A stretch of DNA of 15,722 nt from Sulfuriferula multivorans (lineage in GTDB: Bacteria > Pseudomonadota > Gammaproteobacteria > Burkholderiales > Thiobacillaceae). The position numbers were made by a program, and so were the translations under genes. The notes below the pieces were generated by a model. That model ran no database searches and had not been told where the DNA came from. It saw only the letters and a list, made by a program, of their open reading frames with translations. Location: contig JAAFGW010000031.1 in assembly GCA_010365175.1 (NCBI GenBank), positions 1 to 15,722 of the forward strand, read 5' to 3'. Positions 1-8,082 of this stretch are shown here, piece by piece (position 1 is the stretch's first letter; each line of letters opens with the position of its first letter).

Positions 1-206
1 AAAACAGGCTCGTGTAATGCAGGCTCGACCCGATTCTGTCTTTCACGCGGCACCGCACCCACGCGGATCAGTGCATCCCCCATCGGGGTTTGAAAAGCCG
101 CATCCGTCTGTTTCCGGAATCGGCGTTCCTGGCTCCAGTTAAATAGTAGTACCGCGACAACGACAGCCGCGCCAATGATCAATAGCCAGATTTGCAAATC
201 ACTCAT
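1..206 (-). CDS. zipA: ZipA-like cell division protein, N-terminal part only (runs off the left edge)
   Basis: The minus strand opens at ATG 206-204 and stays open to base 1, giving 68 complete codons. The protein starts MSDLQIWLLIIGAAVVVAVL, one N-terminal membrane helix (about residues 5-23), followed by a basic stretch with NWSQERRFRK. This is the layout of ZipA, the bitopic inner-membrane protein that tethers FtsZ and the Z-ring to the membrane. The conserved QERRxR after the helix and a following acidic/Pro region resemble betaproteobacterial ZipA. The C-terminal FtsZ-binding domain lies outside the window, so the call rests on the N-terminus. The start overlaps the end of ftsB by 8 bases, with GGGAAAA just upstream as a weak ribosome site, which suggests translational coupling of two divisome genes. 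It could be another single-pass membrane protein. Confidence 0.65.
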   Translation of the reverse strand, partial: MSDLQIWLLIIGAAVVVAVLLFNWSQERRFRKQTDAAFQTPMGDALIRVGAVPRERQNRVEPALHEPV

Positions 207-507
207 TCATTTTTCCCGGCTGAACGGAGTGGGTAGGCACCACCCGGACGAACCATTCGTCCGGTGCGATCATTCCCAACTCATTACGTGCACGTTCTTC
301 AATTGCATCGCGCCCTTGCTTGAGGTCATCCACTTCGGCCAGCAACCCCGAATTGCGGGCCAACAGGCGTTTATTCAATGATTGTTGTGTGTCGATACCC
401 ATCGCACGCTCTCGCACTTTCAACCAGCCTCCCTCACCCAGCCACAATGGATATTGCAGCAACGCAACCGAAACGGCCAGCACCCAGGTCAAACCCCGGC
501 TGCGCAT
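199..507 (-). CDS. ftsB: Cell division protein FtsB (102 aa)
   Basis: FtsB is a small bitopic septum protein that forms the FtsQ-FtsB-FtsL complex and helps activate septal peptidoglycan synthesis. The protein has a short cytoplasmic start, one membrane helix (residues about 6-22), the hallmark LLQYPLWLGEGGW just after it, a Leu/Gln/Asn-rich coiled coil (about 37-68), and the family motif AIEERARNELGMI (68-80). The open frame extends upstream to 585, but that part overlaps the 3' end of eno, so I chose ATG 507-505. This gives 102 aa, close to the 103 aa of E. coli FtsB, and leaves a 28-base gap after eno. No clear Shine-Dalgarno precedes it. An eno-ftsB arrangement is common in proteobacteria and supports the call. 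Confidence 0.92.
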   Translation of the reverse strand: MRSRGLTWVLAVSVALLQYPLWLGEGGWLKVRERAMGIDTQQSLNKRLLARNSGLLAEVDDLKQGRDAIEERARNELGMIAPDEWFVRVVPTHSVQPGKMNE

Positions 508-535
508 GCGAGCGAAAAACTTGCTCGCGTTAAAG

Positions 536-1819
536 TCAGCCGCGCTGGCGGAAAGCATCGCGTCCAGGATAGGTCGCCGTGTCACCGAGTTCTTCTTCGA
601 TGCGCAGCAGCTGGTTGTATTTTGCCATACGGTCAGAACGCGACAACGAGCCGGTTTTGATCTGACGGGCGTTGGTAGCCACTGCCAGATCAGCGATGGT
701 CGTGTCCTCGGTTTCGCCCGAACGATGCGATATCACCGAGGTGTAGCCCGCCTGCTTGGCCATCTCGATTGCCAGGAAGGTTTCCGACAGGGTGCCGATC
801 TGGTTGACCTTGATCAGGATCGAATTGGCGACGCCCTTCTCGATGCCTTCTTTAAGTATCTTGGCGTTGGTGACGAACAGATCGTCGCCCACCAATTGCA
901 CCCGGGTGCCGAGCTTGTCGGTCAAGATCTTCCAGCCATCCCAGTCACCTTCTGCCATGCCGTCTTCGATGCTGATGATGGGGTATTTGTCGCACCAGGC
1001 TGCCAGATAGTCGGTGAGTTGAGCTGAGGTCAGCTTCAACCCTTCTGAATCGAGATTATAGAGGCCGTCCTTGTAGAACTCGGAAGCCGCGCAATCCACA
1101 CCAATCGCCACGTCAATACCGGGTTGCAGGCCAGCTTTTTCGATCGCCTGAACAATCAGTTTCAGTGCGGCTTCGTGCGATTCCAGGTTGGGCGCAAAGC
1201 CGCCTTCGTCGCCGACGGTCGTCGCCATACCGGCATCGTCGAGCAGCTTTTTCAACGCGTGGAACACTTCAGCACCGTAGCGCAATGCTTCGCGGAAAGT
1301 TGGTGCGCCGACCGGTATCACCATGAATTCCTGCATGTCGATATTGTTGTTGGCGTGCGCGCCGCCATTGATGATGTTCATCATCGGCACCGGCAAGGCC
1401 ATTGGCGCAGCACCACCCAGATAGCGGTACAACGGCAAACCGGCCTGCTCGGCGGCCGCGCGCGCGCAGGCCATCGACACGGCAAGCATCGCATTGGCTC
1501 CCAAGCGTGATTTGTTTTCAGTGCCGTCGAGTTCGATCATGGTCTTGTCGATGAAGGCCTGATCTTCAACATCCAGACCAATGATCGCTTCACAGATTTC
1601 TGTGTTGACGTGTTCGACGGCATTCAGCACGCCCTTGCCGAGATAACGCGACTTGTCGCCATCTCGCAGCTCAATCGCTTCGCGGCTGCCGGTCGATGCG
1701 CCAGACGGCACGGCGGCGCGGCCCAATACGCCAGACTCCAGCAGCACGTCGGCTTCAACTGTGGGATTACCTCGGGAGTCCAGAATTTCCCGTGCGATGA
1801 CATCAATAATTGCGCTCAA
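536..1819 (-). CDS. eno: Enolase (phosphopyruvate hydratase), TTG start
   Basis: This cytoplasmic glycolytic enzyme interconverts 2-phosphoglycerate and phosphoenolpyruvate. It is 427 aa, close to the usual 430. Diagnostic parts are GGAHANN with His155, GDEGGFAPN with the catalytic acid Glu205, the Mg2+ ligands Asp242 (GVDCAASEF), Glu285 (SIEDG) and Asp312 (GDDLFVTN), the catalytic Lys337 in the enolase signature ILIKVNQIGTLSET, and SHRSGETEDT (364-373). The start is TTG at 1819-1817. No in-frame ATG precedes the conserved N-terminus, and AGGAAG sits 6 bases upstream. It follows kdsA by 41 bases and precedes ftsB by 28, so it is probably transcribed with pyrG and kdsA. PEP made here is also a KdsA substrate. 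Confidence 0.98.
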   Translation of the reverse strand: MSAIIDVIAREILDSRGNPTVEADVLLESGVLGRAAVPSGASTGSREAIELRDGDKSRYLGKGVLNAVEHVNTEICEAIIGLDVEDQAFIDKTMIELDGTENKSRLGANAMLAVSMACARAAAEQAGLPLYRYLGGAAPMALPVPMMNIINGGAHANNNIDMQEFMVIPVGAPTFREALRYGAEVFHALKKLLDDAGMATTVGDEGGFAPNLESHEAALKLIVQAIEKAGLQPGIDVAIGVDCAASEFYKDGLYNLDSEGLKLTSAQLTDYLAAWCDKYPIISIEDGMAEGDWDGWKILTDKLGTRVQLVGDDLFVTNAKILKEGIEKGVANSILIKVNQIGTLSETFLAIEMAKQAGYTSVISHRSGETEDTTIADLAVATNARQIKTGSLSRSDRMAKYNQLLRIEEELGDTATYPGRDAFRQRG

Positions 1820-1825
1820 TTTATT

Positions 1826-1831
1826 CTTCCT
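1826..1831 (-). promoter_or_regulatory. Shine-Dalgarno of eno
   Basis: On the minus strand AGGAAG lies 6 bases before the TTG codon at 1819-1817. It supports TTG as the true start of eno, because the next in-frame ATG is deep inside the enzyme. Confidence 0.7.
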
Positions 1832-1860
1832 GATCAGTTCGAATGCTGTAATCGCAGCAC

Positions 1861-2703
1861 TCAGTTTTTAACAAGTTTGTTTTCGATGAAGCCGCGCTGT
1901 TTGACCAGCGTGTCGATTTCCTTCAACGTTTCAAGCAATTCTTTCATCATGCCAAGCGGCCATGCGTTCGGGCCATCAGACAGAGCGACTGCAGGATTCG
2001 GATGCGTCTCAGCGAACACGCCCGCAACACCACAGGCTACCGCCGCGCGTGCCAGCACTGGCACGAATTCGCGTTGACCACCACTGGTGGTGCCCTGCCC
2101 GCCCGGCTGCTGCACCGAGTGGGTGGCATCGAATACCACCGGGCAACCGGTGTCGCGCATGATGGCCAGCGCACGCATGTCAGACACCAGCGTGTTGTAG
2201 CCGAAGCTGACACCACGCTCGCACACCATGATCTGATCGTTGCCGACGGCACGCGCCTTGTCGACCACGTTCTGCATGTCCCACGGCGCAAGAAACTGGC
2301 CCTTCTTGATGTTGACCGGGCGGCCAGTGCGCGCCACATTCTGAATGAAGTTGGTCTGACGGCAGAGAAAAGCCGGCGTTTGCAGCACATCGACTACAGC
2401 AGCCACTTCGTTCAGCGGCGTATCTTCATGCACGTCGGTCAGCACCGGCACGCCAATCTTCGCCTTCACTTCCGACAGAATGCGCAATCCTTCCTCAAGC
2501 CCCAGCCCGCGAAAGGATTGGGTCGACGAGCGGTTGGCCTTGTCGAACGAGGACTTGTAGATGAAAGGGATATCCAGCGATAAGCACAGTTCTTTCAACT
2601 GACCGGCGGTGTCCATCGCCAGCTGTTCAGACTCGATCACACAGGGTCCGGCAATCAGGAACAGAGGGTGATCGAGTCCCGCTTCAAAATGACAGAGTTT
2701 CAT
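1861..2703 (-). CDS. kdsA: KdsA, 3-deoxy-D-manno-octulosonate 8-phosphate synthase, metal-dependent type
   Basis: KdsA condenses PEP with D-arabinose 5-phosphate to Kdo-8-phosphate, the committed step to Kdo of the LPS inner core, so the organism is Gram-negative. The protein is 280 aa. Motifs seen are IAGPCVIES (17-25), KSSFDKANRSS (50-60), DVHE (90-93), CRQTNF (114-119), FDATHSVQQPGG (191-202) and AETHPNP (231-237). Cys21, His195, Glu232 and Asp243 match the four metal ligands of the metal-dependent class by a constant offset from the Aquifex enzyme. Metal-independent enzymes such as that of E. coli have Asn in place of this Cys. A longer frame reaches 2820, but that extension lies inside pyrG. 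The family N-terminus begins at ATG 2703-2701, which overlaps the pyrG stop as ATGA. Confidence 0.96.
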   Translation of the reverse strand: MKLCHFEAGLDHPLFLIAGPCVIESEQLAMDTAGQLKELCLSLDIPFIYKSSFDKANRSSTQSFRGLGLEEGLRILSEVKAKIGVPVLTDVHEDTPLNEVAAVVDVLQTPAFLCRQTNFIQNVARTGRPVNIKKGQFLAPWDMQNVVDKARAVGNDQIMVCERGVSFGYNTLVSDMRALAIMRDTGCPVVFDATHSVQQPGGQGTTSGGQREFVPVLARAAVACGVAGVFAETHPNPAVALSDGPNAWPLGMMKELLETLKEIDTLVKQRGFIENKLVKN

Positions 2704-4355
2704 GCGTGCTCCTGCGTTTGCTTGATGAGTGCAGCCTTGGCCAGCGCAGCCTTCACGAACGAGATGAAAAGCGGATGGCCGTTGCGCGGATTGCTGGTGA
2801 ACTCTGGGTGGAACTGACAACCAATAAACCAGGGATGCACCGAGGTCGGCAACTCCACCATTTCACACAAGTCGGTACCCGGTGCGCGACCGGCCACCAC
2901 CAGACCCTTGGCTTCAAGCTCAGCCAGCAGGGTGTTGTTGACTTCATAACGGTGGCGGTGACGTTCGACAATACTGGCCGCACCATACGTCTCGCGTGCC
3001 AGCGTGCCTTCCTTGAGTTCGCACGGCTGACCACCGAGGCGCATGGTGCCACCCAGGTTTGACAGCTGGCTGCGCTTTTCAATCTGACCGTCCCTATCCA
3101 GCCATTCGGTAATCAGGCCAATGACCGGGTGGGTCGTGGCTGGCTCGAACTCGGTGGAGTGTGCGTCTGCCATGCCCGCCACGTCACGTGCGTATTCGAC
3201 CACGGCGAGTTGCATCCCGAGGCAAATGCCCAAATACGGCACCTTGTTCTCGCGCGCATAGCGAATGGCGGTGATCTTGCCTTCCACCCCACGCTTGCCA
3301 AAGCCGCCAGGCACCAGAATCGCGTCCATGTTCCTCAGACATTCAGGACCGAATTTTTCAATCTGCTCGGAGTCGATGTAATTGACCTTCACACGGCTCT
3401 CGGTATGCATGCCAGCATGAATCATCGCTTCGGTCAGCGATTTGTAGGACTCGGTCAGGTCGACATACTTGCCGACAAAGGCGATATTGATTTCGTGCTT
3501 GGGATTTTCCAGTGCATGCACCAAATTTTTCCAAACCGTCAGATTGGCTGCGCGTGCAATAATCTTCAGCTTGTGGCAAACGATTTCGTCGAGCATCTGG
3601 TCGTGCAGCATGGCCGGTATCTTGTAGATCGACGAAGCATCCTGCATCTCGATCACGGCTTCAGGACGCACATTGGTGAACAACGCGATCTTGCGCCGCT
3701 CGTCCATCGGGATTTCGCGATCAGCGCGACACAACAGGATGTCCGGCTGGATACCGATTTCGCGGAGCTCCTTGACCGAGTGCTGGGTCGGCTTGGTTTT
3801 CAGTTCGCCAGCTGTCGCAATGTAAGGCAACAGCGTTAAATGAATGAAGCAGGTGTTGTCCGGACCATCCTCGAAACCCATCTGACGGATGGCCTCCAGA
3901 AACGGCAGCGATTCGATGTCGCCCACGGTGCCGCCGATTTCCACCAGCGCCACATCGGCACCTTCGGCGCCCGCGCGGATCGAACGCTTGATTTCGTCGG
4001 TGATGTGCGGAATGACCTGCACGGTGCCACCGAGGTAATCGCCGCGACGCTCCTTGTCGATCACCGACTTATAGATCTGTCCGGTGGTGAAGTTGTTGCG
4101 CTTGGCCATCCGGGCGCTGGAAAAGCGCTCGTAATGGCCGAGATCGAGGTCGGTTTCCGCACCATCGTCCGTCACGAATACTTCGCCGTGTTGAAACGGA
4201 CTCATGGTGCCGGGATCAACGTTGATGTACGGATCGAGCTTTAAGAGGGTGACACGGATACCGCGCGATTCAAGCAGCGCAGCAAGTGAGGCGGAAGCGA
4301 TCCCTTTCCCGAGGGAAGAAACCACGCCACCAGTGACAAACACATACTTCGTCAT
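2700..4355 (-). CDS. pyrG: CTP synthase (glutamine-hydrolysing)
   Basis: This cytoplasmic enzyme makes CTP from UTP, ATP and glutamine, the last step of pyrimidine nucleotide synthesis. It is 551 aa, a usual length. The N-terminal synthase domain begins MTKYVFVTGGVVSSLGKGIA, with its P-loop around residues 13-19, followed by DPYINVDPGTM and the acidic Mg2+ site region GAETDLDLGHYERF (65-78). A C-terminal class I glutamine amidotransferase domain shows the nucleophile Cys378 in GICLGMQ, and His516 and Glu518 in CQFHPEF. The start ATG 4355-4353 fits the conserved N-terminus. No strong Shine-Dalgarno is visible. It is the first gene of the cluster and overlaps kdsA by four bases. A good promoter lies 27 bases upstream. 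CTP is also needed to activate Kdo (CMP-Kdo), which fits the pairing with kdsA. Confidence 0.98.
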   Translation of the reverse strand: MTKYVFVTGGVVSSLGKGIASASLAALLESRGIRVTLLKLDPYINVDPGTMSPFQHGEVFVTDDGAETDLDLGHYERFSSARMAKRNNFTTGQIYKSVIDKERRGDYLGGTVQVIPHITDEIKRSIRAGAEGADVALVEIGGTVGDIESLPFLEAIRQMGFEDGPDNTCFIHLTLLPYIATAGELKTKPTQHSVKELREIGIQPDILLCRADREIPMDERRKIALFTNVRPEAVIEMQDASSIYKIPAMLHDQMLDEIVCHKLKIIARAANLTVWKNLVHALENPKHEINIAFVGKYVDLTESYKSLTEAMIHAGMHTESRVKVNYIDSEQIEKFGPECLRNMDAILVPGGFGKRGVEGKITAIRYARENKVPYLGICLGMQLAVVEYARDVAGMADAHSTEFEPATTHPVIGLITEWLDRDGQIEKRSQLSNLGGTMRLGGQPCELKEGTLARETYGAASIVERHRHRYEVNNTLLAELEAKGLVVAGRAPGTDLCEMVELPTSVHPWFIGCQFHPEFTSNPRNGHPLFISFVKAALAKAALIKQTQEHA

Positions 4356-4382
4356 TTTATAAGTGAGGGCGGGTGATGGCGG

Positions 4383-4411
4383 ATTTTACTCTATCCCCAT
4401 CGATGTCTCAA
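4383..4411 (-). promoter_or_regulatory. Probable sigma70 promoter of the pyrG-kdsA-eno-ftsB-zipA cluster
   Basis: On the minus strand TTGAGA (4411-4406) and TAAAAT (4388-4383) are separated by exactly 17 bases. This predicts a start of transcription near 4376 and a leader of about 20 bases before pyrG. CTCAATGA (plus-strand reading) occurs twice, at 4407-4414 and 4424-4431, 17 bases apart. CGATGTC/GACATCG form an inverted pair at 4401-4407 and 4430-4436. These overlap or flank the -35 box and could be an operator, but no known regulator site is recognised. Confidence 0.55.
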
Positions 4412-4457
4412 TGAAATAGCTGCCTCAATGACATCGCGCCTGAAGACAAGGCCGGTT

Positions 4458-4676
4458 TAGTGTCGTGAATCAGAAATAGGGGAACAAAATGAAACGGATG
4501 GATTTTTTCGCGTGGCAAGGCGCGAGGAGAGCGTGGTTGTTGCCGCTTCAGCGGCTTTACAACCACGGCCTACCCCTTGCGGGTGGGCGACATAGCTGGC
4601 TCTATGGCAACGACGAGCAACGCAGCCATGCGGAAAAATACGCCGTTTCATGTTGCACTATTTCTGATTCAGGACA

Positions 4677-4679
<3 letters not shown>
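4458..4679. repeat. Element A: 222-bp palindromic, MITE-like repeat with 22-bp terminal inverted repeats
   Basis: The outer arms 4458-4479 and 4658-4679 are inverted copies of 22 bases with one mismatch; each begins TAGTGTC and contains GAATCAGAAATAG. Pairing continues inward imperfectly (ATGAAACGG near 4489-4497 with CCGTTTCAT at 4643-4651, then T-rich and GC-rich arms), so the strand can fold into one long hairpin. A 56-bp hairpin module (4528-4583) sits inside the left half. There is no transposase and no convincing coding frame; the 60-odd-codon frames over it look spurious. No target-site duplication is seen. The right end lies on the ppsA stop codon, so in the ppsA direction the hairpin may also act as a transcription end or mRNA-stabilising structure. 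Confidence 0.75.
4528..4583. repeat. Hairpin module copy 1 (inside element A)
   Basis: This 56-base unit begins AGAGCGTGGTTGTTG and ends CCTACCCCTTGCGGG. CGTGGTTGT (4532-4540) pairs with ACAACCACG (4559-4567). The interior GCCGC/GCGGC (4542-4546 and 4551-4555) forms an inner stem with a TTCA loop. The same unit, with the same arm lengths, recurs in element C at 11544-11656. Confidence 0.8.
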
Positions 4680-7022
<2,343 letters not shown>

Positions 7023-7027
7023 AATTT

Positions 7028-7033
7028 CTCTCC
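7028..7033 (-). promoter_or_regulatory. Shine-Dalgarno of ppsA, immediately before the ppsR start
   Basis: Minus-strand GGAGAG lies 5 bases before ATG 7022-7020, which decides the ppsA start. On the plus strand the same six bases are pyrimidine-rich and directly precede the ppsR ATG, so ppsR has no Shine-Dalgarno of its own. Confidence 0.8.
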
Positions 7034-7807
7034 ATGAAAAATCGCACTGCATTCTGTCTGTCCGATCACACCGGCGTCACCGTCGAAGCGGTGGCAAGAA
7101 GCGTGTTGTCGCAGTTTCCTGCTTTTGAGTTTAGCCTGATTGTGCTGCCTTTCATTGACAGTCTTGAGAAAGCACACGAAGCGGTCGCGCGGATTTCAGT
7201 CACGCCCGATGCGCTGGTGTTCTCATCCGTGACCGACCCGGCTTTGCGCGTCACGCTGCGGGAAAGCGGTGCACCCCTGTTTGATCTGTTTGAAATGCTC
7301 ATCCCGACCGTAGAGCGTTCACTCGGACAAACTGCCACGCCCCATGGCGGCCACACCCATAGCATGACGCACAACTACGAGTCGCGCATGGACGCGGTGA
7401 ATTTCAGCCTGGCGCTGGACGATGGTCTGCAACCGCAGCGACTCGACCAGGCAGACTTGATCCTGGTGGGGGTCTCCCGTGTCGGGAAAACCCCCACTGC
7501 ACTCTATCTTGCCCTGCAATATGGCCTGCGCGCCGCCAATTATCCGCTGACCCCGGAAGACCTTGCGCTTCACAAGCTGCCCGAAGTTCTGCTGGCCAAC
7601 CTGCCCCGCTTGCGTGCCCTGACCATTTCAGCGGAGCGCCTGGCAGCCATCCGCCAGGTTCGCTATCCCGACAGCCAATACGCCAGCCTGGAACAATGCC
7701 GCACCGAACTCGCAGCCGCCGAGCGACTATTCAAAAGCAATGACCTTCCCATCATCGACACCACCCGCATGTCGGTGGAGGAAATCGCCGCACGTCTGCG
7801 GGTTTAG
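7034..7807 (+). CDS. ppsR: PEP synthase regulatory protein (kinase/pyrophosphorylase), DUF299 family
   Basis: PpsR inactivates PEP synthase by ADP-dependent phosphorylation of a Thr next to the catalytic His, and reactivates it by Pi-dependent dephosphorylation. The target TCHAA is present in the neighbouring ppsA product (410-414). The protein is 257 aa (E. coli 277). It shows SDHTGVTVEAV (10-20), the P-loop VGVSRVGKTPTALYLA (145-160), GLRAANYPLTPEDL (164-177), and the C-terminal ERLAAIR and YASLEQCRTEL. Two motif positions differ from the usual proteobacterial form: SDHTG where SDGTG is common, and LDDG (128-131) where HDDG is common. CATAAT at 7020-7025 could be a -10 box giving an almost leaderless message. 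The ATG at 7034 fits the family start. Confidence 0.93.
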   Translation: MKNRTAFCLSDHTGVTVEAVARSVLSQFPAFEFSLIVLPFIDSLEKAHEAVARISVTPDALVFSSVTDPALRVTLRESGAPLFDLFEMLIPTVERSLGQTATPHGGHTHSMTHNYESRMDAVNFSLALDDGLQPQRLDQADLILVGVSRVGKTPTALYLALQYGLRAANYPLTPEDLALHKLPEVLLANLPRLRALTISAERLAAIRQVRYPDSQYASLEQCRTELAAAERLFKSNDLPIIDTTRMSVEEIAARLRV

Positions 7808-7899
7808 CCCAGCAACTTTCTGCCTCAATTGGCCTGCCATGCGGCCTGTGGCGTGATCCGGCTAAATAGTATTGGGCTTGGTCAATTCTTACCTCCCTA

Positions 7900-7935
7900 A
7901 TCCCACCCTTTCACCCTTATCTTTTTGGGTGGGAT
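7900..7935 (+). promoter_or_regulatory. Stem-loop between ppsR and the GGDEF-EAL gene
   Basis: ATCCCACCC (7900-7908) and GGGTGGGAT (7927-7935) form a perfect 9-bp stem with an 18-base pyrimidine-rich loop that ends in a T run. It lies 93 bases after the ppsR stop. It may act as a transcription end for ppsR, although no T tract follows the stem, or as a leader structure of the downstream gene. It does not match the c-di-GMP riboswitch core as I know it. Confidence 0.4.
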
Positions 7936-8004
7936 GCCGATATACAGGTTAGGGATAATAAATATGATTCGCAGGCAAAATCAATGCACCGTACTTCCAT
8001 TAAC

Positions 8005-8026
8005 AGCCTGTCCGCTCCGACAGGCT
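8005..8026 (+). promoter_or_regulatory. Second stem-loop in the leader of the GGDEF-EAL gene
   Basis: AGCCTGTC (8005-8012) and GACAGGCT (8019-8026) make an 8-bp perfect stem with a 6-base loop, followed by TTTAT. It sits 56 bases before the ATG at 8083. It looks like a weak intrinsic terminator or attenuator-type hairpin. The rest of 7808-8082 shows no coding frame and no promoter I would defend. Confidence 0.45.
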
Positions 8027-8082
8027 TTATGAACAAGCAGCCGTCATTGCTGAAACATGGCGACAGATTTGTCTGATATCTC

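Noticed and set aside
320..1027. Plus-strand open frame of 235 codons across ftsB and eno
   Set aside because: It is antisense to two recognised genes and crosses their boundary without a ribosome site.
3129..3839. Long plus-strand open frame (236 codons) opposite pyrG
   Set aside because: It is antisense to a certain gene, has no recognisable domain, and its length is explained by GC-biased codon use of pyrG.
4457..4651. Small open frames (about 60 codons) over elements A and C
   Set aside because: They follow the repeat sequence and share peptides only because the hairpin module is repeated; there is no ribosome site or domain.
7820..7850. Sigma54-type promoter around TTGGCCTGCCATGC
   Set aside because: The GG/GC spacing of the -24/-12 elements does not fit.
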